Source: Flavobacterium degerlachei (GTDB lineage Bacteria > Bacteroidota > Bacteroidia > Flavobacteriales > Flavobacteriaceae). From it: a DNA stretch of 64,000 nucleotides. Of this stretch, positions 15,279 through 24,780 are shown piece after piece (the stretch's first letter is position 1; the number at the start of each line of letters is the position of its first letter). A program made the translations under genes and the position numbers. The stretch covers positions 36,025 to 100,024 of the forward strand of contig NZ_FNMV01000016.1 of NCBI RefSeq assembly GCF_900106645.1. The letters run 5' to 3'. Under the pieces are notes generated by a model. The model was not told where the DNA came from. It did no database searches and was given only the letters and a program-made list of their open reading frames with translations.

Positions 15279-17447
15279 ATGTTTAAATATATTTTATTGA
15301 TTGTGGCAATCGCAACTATTGGCACAGCACAAGCACAGAATACAATCAGAATCGTTATTAAAGATGCTGAAACAAATCAGCCCATTAATGCAGTGACGGC
15401 TAAAATTGAGCAAACTAATTTAGTATCTACATCAGATGCGAATGGTACTATTATTTTTGAAAACCTTCCAGAAGGTATTCATAATGTATCTTTCTTTATT
15501 GAAGGTTATAGCAAACACAATACATCATTTACAATCCCTTTTACTAGCGAATTTTTAGAAGTTTTATTAGAAAGTGAAGCCGAGGAAATGGATGAAATTG
15601 TCATTACTTCTACCAGAGGAACTAGAAGTATTAGTAACATTCCCACCAAAGTAGAATTTATTGCTGGAGAAGAACTGGAAGAAAAAGCTAATATGAAACC
15701 AGGTGATATCCGTATGATGCTAAATGAAAGTACAGGTATACAAACACAGCAAACATCTGCGACCTCAGGAAATTCATCTATTAGAATACAAGGTTTAGAC
15801 GGAAGATACACTCAAATATTAAAAGATGGTTTTCCTGTTTTTTCTGGCGCTTCAAGCGGGCTGGGGTTACTACAAACACCACCTTTAGATTTGAAACAAG
15901 TGGAGATAATTAAAGGATCCGCATCTACCTTATATGGTGGTGGAGCAATTGCTGGTTTGGTTAATCTTATTTCTAAAACTCCTACAGAAGAAAGAGAATT
16001 ACGCTTTTTATTAAATGGAACTTCCGCTCTTGGACTGGATATTAACGGGTTTTATTCACAAAGATTCAATAAAGTTGGATTGACAGTTTTCGCATCACAT
16101 GATAGAAATGCTCCTTATGACCCTGCGGATATTAAGCTTACCGCTATCCCCAAGTTTGAACGTTTTAATTTTAATCCAAAATTATTTCTCTACCTTAATG
16201 AAAATACAAATCTTAATTTTGGTATAAATACGGTTTTTGAAAATAGAATTGGTGGAAACATTGATTATATCAAAGATCAAAGTAGTTATCCAAACAGTTA
16301 TTTTGAAAAGAATAAAACACAAAGAATAAGCACACAGTTTACTCTTACTCATAAATTCAACGAAAAGGAATCCGTAATATTCAAAAACAGCTTTAACAAT
16401 TTTAATCGTGTTGTTACTATTCCAGATTATGTTTTTGATGGTTTGCAGAACAGTACTTTTTCTGAACTTGCCTATTCTTATAATGGTGCTAGCTCTGAAT
16501 GGGTTGCAGGAGCGAACTTATATACTGATAATTTTACTGAAGACGGCAACACAGCTTTTCCTTTGAGAGATTACAATCAAATAACGTACGGTACTTTTGC
16601 TCAAAATACGGTGAAAGCGAATGATTGGTTGGATATAGAAACGGGACTTAGAGGTGATTATGTTGTTGATTATGGCTTTTCTCTTTTACCAAGAGTTTCT
16701 GCTTTATTTAAAATTAACAACCAACTTACTTCTAGAGTTGGTGGTGGATTGGGTTATAAAACACCAACCATATTTACTGAGGAAAGCGAACGCATTCAAT
16801 ATCAAAAAGTACGTCCTATTGATAGCGATTTCAATACACTTGAAAAGAGTTATGGGGTAAATTTCGATATAAATTATAAGACTTATATTACTGAAGATCT
16901 ATCTCTAACTGTGAATCAGTTATTCTTTTTTACAAATGTTGACAATCCTCTTGTTTTAACTCCTCTTTCTAATGACGACTATCAGTTCGTTAATATTGAT
17001 GGTTATTTAGATACTAAAGGAACTGAAACAAATGTAAAATTAGGACATAAAGATTTCAAATTATTTCTTGGTTATACCTACACCGATGCATCGGTAAATG
17101 ATTCTGGTGTAAAATCTGAAAACCCATTAACATCTAAACACCGATTAAATAATGTTTTAATGTATGAAGTGGAAGATCAATGGAAAGTAGGATTAGAAGG
17201 ATATTATTACAGTCCACAAAAATTGAATGACGGCACTACAGCAAGAGAATACTGGATTTTTGGTTTAATGATCGAAAAGTTATGGGAGAATTTTTCAGTT
17301 TATTGCAATTTTGAAAACTATACAGATACTAGACAAACCAAATTTGGTAGTATATACACAGGAACACTTTCAAATCCTGTTTTCAAAGACATTTATGCGC
17401 CATTAGACGGCTTTGTAGTAAATGCAGGGATTAAAATAAAAATTTAA
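15279..17447 (+). CDS. TonB-dependent outer-membrane receptor with N-terminal carboxypeptidase-like domain
   Basis: A 722-residue outer-membrane receptor. Order: signal peptide (to ~20, ending AQAQ), carboxypeptidase-regulatory-like Ig domain (~22-95, IVIKDAETNQPINAV), TonB box region (EMDEIVITSTRG), plug domain (~115-230: NESTGIQTQQTSATSGNSSI, QGLDGRYTQILKDGFP, IIKGSASTLYGGGAIAGLVN), then a ~490-residue beta-barrel ending in the aromatic-poor VNAGIKIKI. It is much shorter than SusC-type receptors and has no SusD partner, so it is a siderophore/metal-type receptor. With the Cys-rich gene upstream, a metal cargo is the best guess. Terminator at 17521-17552. Confidence 0.92.
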   Translation: MFKYILLIVAIATIGTAQAQNTIRIVIKDAETNQPINAVTAKIEQTNLVSTSDANGTIIFENLPEGIHNVSFFIEGYSKHNTSFTIPFTSEFLEVLLESEAEEMDEIVITSTRGTRSISNIPTKVEFIAGEELEEKANMKPGDIRMMLNESTGIQTQQTSATSGNSSIRIQGLDGRYTQILKDGFPVFSGASSGLGLLQTPPLDLKQVEIIKGSASTLYGGGAIAGLVNLISKTPTEERELRFLLNGTSALGLDINGFYSQRFNKVGLTVFASHDRNAPYDPADIKLTAIPKFERFNFNPKLFLYLNENTNLNFGINTVFENRIGGNIDYIKDQSSYPNSYFEKNKTQRISTQFTLTHKFNEKESVIFKNSFNNFNRVVTIPDYVFDGLQNSTFSELAYSYNGASSEWVAGANLYTDNFTEDGNTAFPLRDYNQITYGTFAQNTVKANDWLDIETGLRGDYVVDYGFSLLPRVSALFKINNQLTSRVGGGLGYKTPTIFTEESERIQYQKVRPIDSDFNTLEKSYGVNFDINYKTYITEDLSLTVNQLFFFTNVDNPLVLTPLSNDDYQFVNIDGYLDTKGTETNVKLGHKDFKLFLGYTYTDASVNDSGVKSENPLTSKHRLNNVLMYEVEDQWKVGLEGYYYSPQKLNDGTTAREYWIFGLMIEKLWENFSVYCNFENYTDTRQTKFGSIYTGTLSNPVFKDIYAPLDGFVVNAGIKIKI

Positions 17448-17520
17448 ACATTATAAATCATTAACCCAGATATTTTTGGGATCGATCCCTGAAAAAATGA
17501 TGCAGCATTAGTATAAAATA

Positions 17521-17552
17521 AAAAAACTCCATTATATCTAATGGAGTTTTCT
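17521..17552. terminator. Terminator between the TonB receptor and the TolC gene
   Basis: AAAACTCCATTA / TAATGGAGTTTT perfect 12-bp stem with a TATC loop between two convergent genes; probably bidirectional. Confidence 0.85.
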
Positions 17553-17593
17553 GTGGGCAAATAGGAAAGCCTTTTAAAACTTAATACTTTACT

Positions 17594-18898
17594 TTAAAAA
17601 CTATTATGTTGTAACAAATTTATTTTAAGAATTATATATTGCAGTTGAAGACTATTTTTTATCAAATCATATTTTGCAGAAAGAAATTGATTTTTTACAG
17701 AAGAATAGAGAATTGCTTCTACTCTACCGTTAGTAAACTTTGCCTGCATAGTATTAAAAGAAGCCTTAGCATAGCTTAGTCTGTCATTTAATTTTTCTTG
17801 AAGAAGCAAATAATTTTTTTTGTTTTGTTCCTCTAACACAACTTGTTTATCCAACTCTTGTTTTTCCTGATTAATAACTAGTTTTGCTTTCTCACTTTCA
17901 ATTTTTGAAGCAATTATTTTTTTGTTATTTCTAAATCCATTAAAAACAGGAATCATCAACTGCATTCCTACCTCCTGATTTTTATTATCAGATAATTGAG
18001 TTGAAAAAGAATCAGAGAAATCGCTTGCTTCTTTTATATTTTTATAATAAAAGGTCGAATACCCATAATAGGCTGATAATACTGGTAAATTATTAGCTCT
18101 CTCTAAATGAATGGTTTTCAGACTATTTTGATATTGAAATTCAGCAAGTTTTTTTTTTGGATTAGAATGAGTTTTTTTAATGTTATCCACATTATTTTCA
18201 TCAAAATAAATTTCTAGAATAACTGCATCCGTTTCAACATTCGAAACATTTATCAACTGAAACAATTGTGTTTTCTGTATGCCGTAGAGTTGTTGTGTTT
18301 CTAAATAGCTATTTTCCTCTTCTGAAAAGCTCAATTGCATATCGTATAAATCACTTTGGGGTTTACTTCCAATGGCAACTTCTTTAGAAATTCGGTCTAA
18401 ATTAAAAGTAGCTTGTTTCAATTGTTCTTTCTGAATTTTTATTAATTCCTGCGTATAAAGCGTCTGATAATAACTTTCTAAAAGCTGCAATTTATATTCA
18501 TTTTCAATGACTTCTTTTTCTGCTTTAGCAATTTCAATACTAATTTTATCTTTTTGAGCATTTGCAAAAGCACTAAAATCAATCAAATTTGTTCTTGTAT
18601 TGATATAAAAATTATCATTCTGAATGTTTGAACTTACTCTTCCATTAGTTGATGGATCAATGGTAGAACCGAAACTATACTGTTGCTCTCCATATAAACT
18701 TACAGTGGGTAACATTCTATTTAAAATAGAGTTTTGTGACTTCAGAGTTTTTTTTATTTCTAACTGTCTAATTTTTATTTCAATATTATTCTGCAAAGCC
18801 GTTTCAAAGCATTTTATAAGCGACCAAGAAACTTCCTGACCGCTTGCAAAAGTACAAAATGCTAAAAATACAACTGTTAATACTCTTTTTCTATTCAT
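17594..18898 (-). CDS. TolC-family outer-membrane efflux channel
   Basis: A 434-residue TolC-type protein with a signal peptide (to about residue 20, FASGQ) and two repeats of long coiled-coil helices, for example the Lys/Glu-rich stretches around residues 110-200 and 320-400. It forms the outer-membrane exit duct of a tripartite pump. It is the last gene of a four-gene minus-strand operon (adaptor, ATPase, permease, TolC), with its start overlapping the permease stop by 8 bp. The protein is at the short end for TolC proteins and diverged in sequence; the assignment rests on the coiled-coil pattern and the operon. Confidence 0.87.
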   Translation of the reverse strand: MNRKRVLTVVFLAFCTFASGQEVSWSLIKCFETALQNNIEIKIRQLEIKKTLKSQNSILNRMLPTVSLYGEQQYSFGSTIDPSTNGRVSSNIQNDNFYINTRTNLIDFSAFANAQKDKISIEIAKAEKEVIENEYKLQLLESYYQTLYTQELIKIQKEQLKQATFNLDRISKEVAIGSKPQSDLYDMQLSFSEEENSYLETQQLYGIQKTQLFQLINVSNVETDAVILEIYFDENNVDNIKKTHSNPKKKLAEFQYQNSLKTIHLERANNLPVLSAYYGYSTFYYKNIKEASDFSDSFSTQLSDNKNQEVGMQLMIPVFNGFRNNKKIIASKIESEKAKLVINQEKQELDKQVVLEEQNKKNYLLLQEKLNDRLSYAKASFNTMQAKFTNGRVEAILYSSVKNQFLSAKYDLIKNSLQLQYIILKINLLQHNSF

Positions 18899-21308
18899 AT
18901 TTTAAATATTTCAAAACATCTGTTTTAGTTGCCTGATATGCTCTAGACAGCACAATGATTAGCGTTAAAACCAATAGAATTAGGAATCCAAAAATAAATG
19001 GATATACAGTGACATCGATTCTAAAGGCAAAATTTTCAAGCCATTTATTCAATAAATAATACACCGGAAATACTGCAAGTAGAAAACCGATGATGCAATA
19101 CATAATGTACTGTTTTGATAATTCTTTTAACAAATTATTCGTTTCGGCACCAAGCGTTTTTCGAATAGCAATTTCTTTCATCCGACTTTGTATCGAAAAA
19201 GAAGCCAAGGCAAACAATCCGAATAGAGCGATTAAAATAACCACTACATTCAATGATGAAAATAGATTCTTTTGCTTTACATACGATTCATAGGTTCTCG
19301 CGTATTGTTTATCTACAAAATCATATTTAAAAGTATATTCATTATCTGCTTTTACCCATAACTTTTCGATATCAGCAATCGTATTTTCAATATTATCCGA
19401 TTTTAGTTTTACGAAAACCTTATTGATATTTTGAGCAATATCTACCGTTTTAAGATGATAGAAATACATCCCTGACACCGCTACTTCAGGACTTAATAAA
19501 TTAAAATCTTTAACAACTCCTATGATTTTTAATTTTCTTTGTTTGATAATTAGTTCTTTTCCTATAGGCTCTTTCATATTCATCAACTTTTGTGCTGTTT
19601 CATTAATCACCACAGAAGTAATAGTATCCGAAGCATATTTCTGACAAAGAGACCTTCCTTTAACTACTTCTATTTTCATCATTTCGAACATACCAAAATC
19701 AACTGCAATTGTTCGTGCTTTAAAAAGTTCATCATTATACAATACACCTCCTAAAGAATCATCTGAACCATCAAATGAAATCAATCCTGTGGAAGCTTGT
19801 TCTACCCCTTTTATTTTAGCCAGCTCTTGTTTTATTGTACTGTATTTGTTGTAAATATTTTGCCCTACGCTTTCCACTTCATAATCCGAATTAGGAAAAT
19901 CCAAATTAATTTCAATCACTTGATCTCCTTTAAAACCTAAATCTTTATTGGTTAGATAATCGATTTGCTGATACACAATATAAGAACCAACAATAAAGAA
20001 AGTAGCCACTGTAAACTGGAAAATCAACATTCCGTTACGCAACCAGATTCCGTTTTTACTTCTTCCAAAATTGCCTTTCAGAACTTTTAAAGTTTCGAAA
20101 TTAGCAACATAAACCGCTGGAAGTATTCCTGCCACCAAAACTGTAATACTGAAAATTAGAATTAATTGCAGATAAAACTGACTGCCAATTATTCGTAAAC
20201 TCTTATTTAAAAAATCATTGTAATACGGCAAAGTCAACTCAACAATAACCAATGCTAGTAAAATCGAAAACAAACTTATTAGAGCAGTTTCAAAAATAAA
20301 TTGAATAACAATAGTATTTTTTGAAGCACCCACAACTTTACGAACACCAACTTCTTTAGCACGTTTAACTGCATTAGCTGTAGCCAAATTGATATAATTT
20401 ACAATCGAAAGAATGAGTATTAAAACAGATAAGCCGACCATAATCAACAAAAACTGATAATTCCCTCTGCCTTCAGGATATCCATCTGCAATAGAATGTA
20501 ATCTCGCTTTTGAAAGTGGCTCTATAGCTACATTAAAATGACCTATTTTACTGGCCATTTCTTCGTAAGTAAAACCTTCTTCCTTAGCATTTCTTTTAAC
20601 AAAATCAATATTGTATAAATTTCCCAAGCTCTTTCTAGTATTCTCAATTTTTGACGGATCTTTTACTTTTAAAAGTAATTTAAGGACAAAAGGAGATGTC
20701 ATATTCCCACTCGTCCACTCTTTCATTTTATTCATTACAACATCTGGAGCAATTGAAGAATTCCCTGGAATATGATACACAGCGCGTACTACAAACATTT
20801 GATCCAAACATATTATTTGTTTTCCAATTGGGTTTTCATCACCAAAAACTCGTTTGGCAATAACATCTGAAATAGCAGCACTTGAATCATCTTTTAATGC
20901 CGAAACATCATCTCCCTGAATCATTTCAAATGGAAAAAGAGTAAAGAAATCAGCTTCAACATTAATAATTTTATCAACTATTTCTTTCTTGCCTTTGTAG
21001 GTAATTTTATCCTTTTGATACCAGCTGTCAGCATAAACTACATTTTCAATATTAGCATCTTTATCTAAAATAGGTTTTAGGAATAAAGCACAATCTGAAA
21101 AAACGGGCATTCCAGTTAACTGTACTAATACTTGATGTACCTTTTCCTTTTCAGGATTCCAAGCGTCATAACTTTGCTCGTCATTCCAATACAATAAGGC
21201 AAAAATCAATCCTGCAATTCCAATCGCCAATCCAAAAACATTTAAAGCCGAAAAAAGCTTGTTGTTTTTAATGTGGTATAAAAAAATATTTGTCCAATTT
21301 TTCAGCAT
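18891..21308 (-). CDS. MacB/FtsX-type ABC transporter permease
   Basis: An 805-residue inner-membrane permease of the Bacteroidota type with two FtsX domains. Order: first membrane helix at residues ~20-43 (LNVFGLAIGIAGLIFALLYW), large periplasmic MacB_PCD domain (~45-280), three-helix FtsX block (~285-415, LLIMVGLSVLILILSIVNYINLA, then AKEVGVRKVVGASKNTI), a second helix and periplasmic domain (~425-665), and a final FtsX block (~675-800, MKEIAIRKTLGAE). These act as mechanotransmission machines that expel periplasmic substrates through TolC. It lies 13 bp after the ATPase gene. The substrate is unknown. Confidence 0.92.
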   Translation of the reverse strand: MLKNWTNIFLYHIKNNKLFSALNVFGLAIGIAGLIFALLYWNDEQSYDAWNPEKEKVHQVLVQLTGMPVFSDCALFLKPILDKDANIENVVYADSWYQKDKITYKGKKEIVDKIINVEADFFTLFPFEMIQGDDVSALKDDSSAAISDVIAKRVFGDENPIGKQIICLDQMFVVRAVYHIPGNSSIAPDVVMNKMKEWTSGNMTSPFVLKLLLKVKDPSKIENTRKSLGNLYNIDFVKRNAKEEGFTYEEMASKIGHFNVAIEPLSKARLHSIADGYPEGRGNYQFLLIMVGLSVLILILSIVNYINLATANAVKRAKEVGVRKVVGASKNTIVIQFIFETALISLFSILLALVIVELTLPYYNDFLNKSLRIIGSQFYLQLILIFSITVLVAGILPAVYVANFETLKVLKGNFGRSKNGIWLRNGMLIFQFTVATFFIVGSYIVYQQIDYLTNKDLGFKGDQVIEINLDFPNSDYEVESVGQNIYNKYSTIKQELAKIKGVEQASTGLISFDGSDDSLGGVLYNDELFKARTIAVDFGMFEMMKIEVVKGRSLCQKYASDTITSVVINETAQKLMNMKEPIGKELIIKQRKLKIIGVVKDFNLLSPEVAVSGMYFYHLKTVDIAQNINKVFVKLKSDNIENTIADIEKLWVKADNEYTFKYDFVDKQYARTYESYVKQKNLFSSLNVVVILIALFGLFALASFSIQSRMKEIAIRKTLGAETNNLLKELSKQYIMYCIIGFLLAVFPVYYLLNKWLENFAFRIDVTVYPFIFGFLILLVLTLIIVLSRAYQATKTDVLKYLKYE

Positions 21309-21321
21309 TTTTTTTTAGGAT

Positions 21322-22026
21322 TTATTGACTTATTAAAATATCAATATTTTGATTATTCATTTTTTCGGAAAGTATCATTCCATCTTTCATCAAAATAGTT
21401 TTTTGAGAAAAGGAGGCATCATAATCCGAATGAGTAACCATCAGAATCGTGGCTCCATTGACATGTAAGTCAGTCAAAAGCTCCATTACTTCATTGCCGT
21501 TTTTACTATCTAAATTTCCTGTAGGTTCATCAGCAAGGATAATCTTAGGATCGTTGATTAAGGCTCTGGCAACGGCGACGCGTTGTTGTTGCCCTCCGGA
21601 AAGTTGCTGTGGATAATGTTTCAATCGGTATGAAATACCTAATTTATCTGCGATTGCTATTACTTTTTTCTTTCTCTCCTCCGAAGAAACTTTATTGTAA
21701 ATCAATGGCAACTCGATATTGTCATATACTGATAATTCATCAATTAAGTTGAAATTCTGAAAAATAAAACCAATATTTTCTTTTCTCGCTTTTGATTTTT
21801 CTTTTCCTTTCAAACCAATCATTTCTTGATTCAATAATTGAAAACTTCCGCTAGAGGCGCTGTCCAACAATCCTACTATATTCAACAAGGTCGACTTTCC
21901 GCATCCTGAAGGCCCCATGATCGAAACAAAATCACCTTGCTTGATACTTAACGAAATCTCGCTCAAAGCTTTAGTTTCCACTTCCTCCGTTCTGAATACT
22001 CTTGAAAGGTTTTTAATTTTTATCAT
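21322..22026 (-). CDS. ABC transporter ATP-binding protein (MacB/LolD type)
   Basis: A 234-residue ABC ATPase. Walker A GPSGCGKST (~38-46), Q-loop FIFQNFNLI, signature LSGGQQQRVAVARAL, Walker B IILADEPTGNLDS and H-loop VTHS are all intact. The LADEPTGNLDS form and the size are typical of LolD/MacB/FtsE-type ATPases that pair with FtsX-like permeases. It powers the neighbouring permease; the adaptor gene is 24 bp upstream in the same orientation. Confidence 0.95.
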   Translation of the reverse strand: MIKIKNLSRVFRTEEVETKALSEISLSIKQGDFVSIMGPSGCGKSTLLNIVGLLDSASSGSFQLLNQEMIGLKGKEKSKARKENIGFIFQNFNLIDELSVYDNIELPLIYNKVSSEERKKKVIAIADKLGISYRLKHYPQQLSGGQQQRVAVARALINDPKIILADEPTGNLDSKNGNEVMELLTDLHVNGATILMVTHSDYDASFSQKTILMKDGMILSEKMNNQNIDILISQ

Positions 22027-22050
22027 AATTGTAGTTTTAAAAATTTGATG

Positions 22051-23289
22051 TTATTCTATGTCTAATATTTCGATTTCATTATAATCTTTATAAGAAGAAG
22101 TAATCACTTTCTCATTCGAATTCAATCCGCTCAAAACTTCGTAATATAGCGGATTTTCTCTTCCCAATTTAATAGCTCTTTTTTCTGCTTTGTTTCCCTT
22201 GACAACAAAAATCCATTTTCCATTGGTCTCTCCATAAAAACTTCCTTTTGAAAGTACTTTTGTTTTTGTTTTTTCTGACAGATTTAATTTTACCCCAAAA
22301 CTCAATCCTTGTCTTAAATCTAATTTTTTAAGGGAAACAAAATCTAATTCCACTTGAAACCTCCCGTTTTTAATTTCGGGATTCAATTTAGTTATTTGGA
22401 CTTCAATAATCTTATTGACAAAATCTACCGTTCCTTTCTGTCCTACAGCAATTCTAGCTAAATAAAACTCATCTAAATCTGCCACTAATTTGTATCCTTT
22501 CCTGTCATCAATAGTTCCAATACTTGTATTTTGCGCATAGGTTTTTCCGAGGATTGGTTCAAACGAAGATAGCCTTCCTGCAAGGGGCGCAGCGATTAAA
22601 AAATTTTTCTTATTCGTTCTGAGGATCCCGAGACTTTTATCCATTATGGTTATGGATTGGTTAAGTTGCTGTATTTGAATTTGATTTGCCTGTTTTTCCT
22701 TTTTAACACTTTGCTGAATAATATTCATGCGTTCCTTTTGAAAACGATAATTTTCTTTTGTTTTCTCCCATTCATTTTTAGACAGAATTTCCTCTTCAAA
22801 AAGCTTGGTATTCAAGACATATAAATTTTTAGCATCCAAATAATCATGTTCAATCGAAATCAAATCTTTCGCTAAATTCAACTCTTGGTTTCTCAGATCA
22901 AGTTTCGCTTTATTTAAATTATTGATTTGCTCTATAATAGCCGTTTCCTGCTGCATATAAGCAAGTTCTGAATTAGGATTATACAATCTTGCCAAAGGCT
23001 GCCCTTTTATAACTTTATCTCCATTTTCGACAAATATTTCCTGAACAGCTCCGCCTTCAATGATATTAATGAACATGGAGTTTAACGGAACCGCTCTTGC
23101 TTGAAAAGCCATAAAATCTTCAAAAAAATCATTTTCAACTGTCTTGATTGTAATTTCGGATGCTTTTATTGTAAGGCTTCTTTTCTTGGTTACAGAAGTA
23201 AAAATGAAAAAACCAAAAAGTAAGATAATAGGTAATGCGATTAAAAGATACTTATTTTTGTTAGTTTTACGTTTGATTATGGTGTCCAT
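22051..23289 (-). CDS. Periplasmic adaptor (membrane fusion) protein of the ABC efflux pump
   Basis: A 412-residue HlyD/MacA-type adaptor. It has one N-terminal membrane anchor (KYLLIALPIILLFGFFIFTSV, residues ~13-33), a lipoyl-like half motif (INIIEGGAVQEIFVENGDKVIKG), a long coiled-coil hairpin (~120-215), a second lipoyl half (IAAPLAGRLSSFEPILG) and C-terminal beta domains ending in YYEVLSGLNSNEKVI. It bridges the FtsX permease and TolC. It is the first gene of the efflux operon, so the operon promoter lies in the 140-bp gap shared with the sigma-54-type regulator at 23430. Confidence 0.92.
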   Translation of the reverse strand: MDTIIKRKTNKNKYLLIALPIILLFGFFIFTSVTKKRSLTIKASEITIKTVENDFFEDFMAFQARAVPLNSMFINIIEGGAVQEIFVENGDKVIKGQPLARLYNPNSELAYMQQETAIIEQINNLNKAKLDLRNQELNLAKDLISIEHDYLDAKNLYVLNTKLFEEEILSKNEWEKTKENYRFQKERMNIIQQSVKKEKQANQIQIQQLNQSITIMDKSLGILRTNKKNFLIAAPLAGRLSSFEPILGKTYAQNTSIGTIDDRKGYKLVADLDEFYLARIAVGQKGTVDFVNKIIEVQITKLNPEIKNGRFQVELDFVSLKKLDLRQGLSFGVKLNLSEKTKTKVLSKGSFYGETNGKWIFVVKGNKAEKRAIKLGRENPLYYEVLSGLNSNEKVITSSYKDYNEIEILDIE

Positions 23290-23311
23290 AGTTACTGATT
23301 TGATAAACCTA

Positions 23312-23328
23312 TTGGGATTTTCATGCCA
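23312..23328 (-). promoter_or_regulatory. Weak candidate sigma-54 promoter for the efflux operon
   Basis: On the minus strand TGGCAT-GAAAA-TCCCA lies 24 bp before the adaptor ATG. The -24 GG is kept, but the -12 GC is CC. It is reported because the divergent regulator is a sigma-54 activator; the match is imperfect. Confidence 0.25.
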
Positions 23329-23429
23329 ATAAATTAAATAGTGTAACCACCTTATTTTTAAGTTTTTAATTTCAATGAAATTTTAAAGATGTTCACTATT
23401 GAACAGCTTTTGTCCGAAACCGCACACTA

Positions 23430-24779
23430 ATGAAAAAGACCAACGCCTCTATTTTAGTAATAGACGATCAAGAAGATATACTTTTCGCCTCAAAAATGCT
23501 TCTAAAAAAGTATTTTGAAAACATTTATACACTCAGTAATCCAAAAAATGTGGTTGAATTATTAGCAAATAATGATATCGATGTGGTTTTGCTCGACATG
23601 AATTACCGAATAGGATTTGAAGAAGGCAAAGAGGGTTTGTATTTATTAAATGAAATAAAAATGCTTTCGCCAAAAACAGTCGTTATTTTGATGACGGCTT
23701 TTGGTAAAGTAGAAACTGCTGTGGAAGGATTAAAATCAGGTGCTTTTGATTATATTTTAAAACCTTGGGAAAATCATAAATTACTTGAAGTTGTTAAACT
23801 AGCCGTTGATAAATCTCGAAAAGAAAAAAAGAAAAAAGTCAATATTCCTGTCTACAATGATTATTTCTTAGGTACTTCTGAAGTTATTAAAAAAGTATAT
23901 TCGGTAGCTGATAAAGTAGCTAAAACAGATGCTAACGTATTAATTTTAGGAGAAAATGGAACAGGAAAATTTGTGTTAGCACACCATATTTACAGTCATT
24001 CTGAACGAAAAAACAATCCTTTTATACATGTTGATTTAGGTTCATTAAATTCTAATATTTTTGAAAGTGAATTGTTTGGCTACGCTAAAGGTGCTTTTAC
24101 GGATGCCAAAATTGATACTCCAGGACGTTTTGAAATGGCTGAAAACGGAACGATTTTTTTGGATGAAATAGGGAATGTTCCTTTGCATTTGCAGTCTAAA
24201 CTCTTGCAGGTAATCCAAACTAAAACCGTAACCCGATTGGGAGAATCGAAAGCGAGAGCTTTGAATGTGCGTATTATTTCAGCCACCAACTTAGATTTGA
24301 AACAAGAAGTCGCCGACAAAAACTTTAGGGAGGATTTGTATTATCGAATCAACACCATGGAAATTGTATTACCTCCATTGAGAGATCGCGATGAAGATAA
24401 AATTCCGTTAGCCGAATATCTTTTGCAAAAAATGATAGTCAAATATGGTAGAGACGAAATCACTTTTGACGAAAAAGTATTAGAACAATTTGAAAAACAT
24501 GCTTGGAATGGGAACATTCGGGAAATGGAAAACAGGATAGAACGTGCTGTGATTCTTTGTGAAAACAATCATATTAATCCTTCTGACTTAGATTTAGAAG
24601 AAATTACAAAATACAAAGAAAACCCAGAAGACATTCAACTTTCGTCAATCGAAAAAACAACTGTTGAAAAGGCACTTTTAAAAAACAACAATAATATTAC
24701 TAAAACGGCGGATGAATTGGGTTTATCAAGGGCTTCATTGTATCGTCGCTTAGAAAAACACAACATTACTCCCAATTAA
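23430..24779 (+). CDS. NtrC-type sigma-54-dependent response regulator
   Basis: A 449-residue regulator. Receiver domain (~6-120) with the acidic pocket DDQED and phosphoacceptor Asp in VVLLDMNYR, switch Thr in ILMTAFG and Lys in ILKPW. AAA+ domain (~145-375) with Walker A GENGTGKF, the sigma-54-contact loop as GAFTDA (consensus GAFTGA), Walker B GTIFLDEIGN, and the R-finger region FREDLYYRIN. A C-terminal Fis-type HTH (NNITKTADELGLSRASLYRR) follows. It is divergent from the efflux operon and 1 bp upstream of its kinase, so it probably activates the pump genes with RpoN. Confidence 0.95.
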   Translation: MKKTNASILVIDDQEDILFASKMLLKKYFENIYTLSNPKNVVELLANNDIDVVLLDMNYRIGFEEGKEGLYLLNEIKMLSPKTVVILMTAFGKVETAVEGLKSGAFDYILKPWENHKLLEVVKLAVDKSRKEKKKKVNIPVYNDYFLGTSEVIKKVYSVADKVAKTDANVLILGENGTGKFVLAHHIYSHSERKNNPFIHVDLGSLNSNIFESELFGYAKGAFTDAKIDTPGRFEMAENGTIFLDEIGNVPLHLQSKLLQVIQTKTVTRLGESKARALNVRIISATNLDLKQEVADKNFREDLYYRINTMEIVLPPLRDRDEDKIPLAEYLLQKMIVKYGRDEITFDEKVLEQFEKHAWNGNIREMENRIERAVILCENNHINPSDLDLEEITKYKENPEDIQLSSIEKTTVEKALLKNNNNITKTADELGLSRASLYRRLEKHNITPN

Positions 24780-24780
24780 G

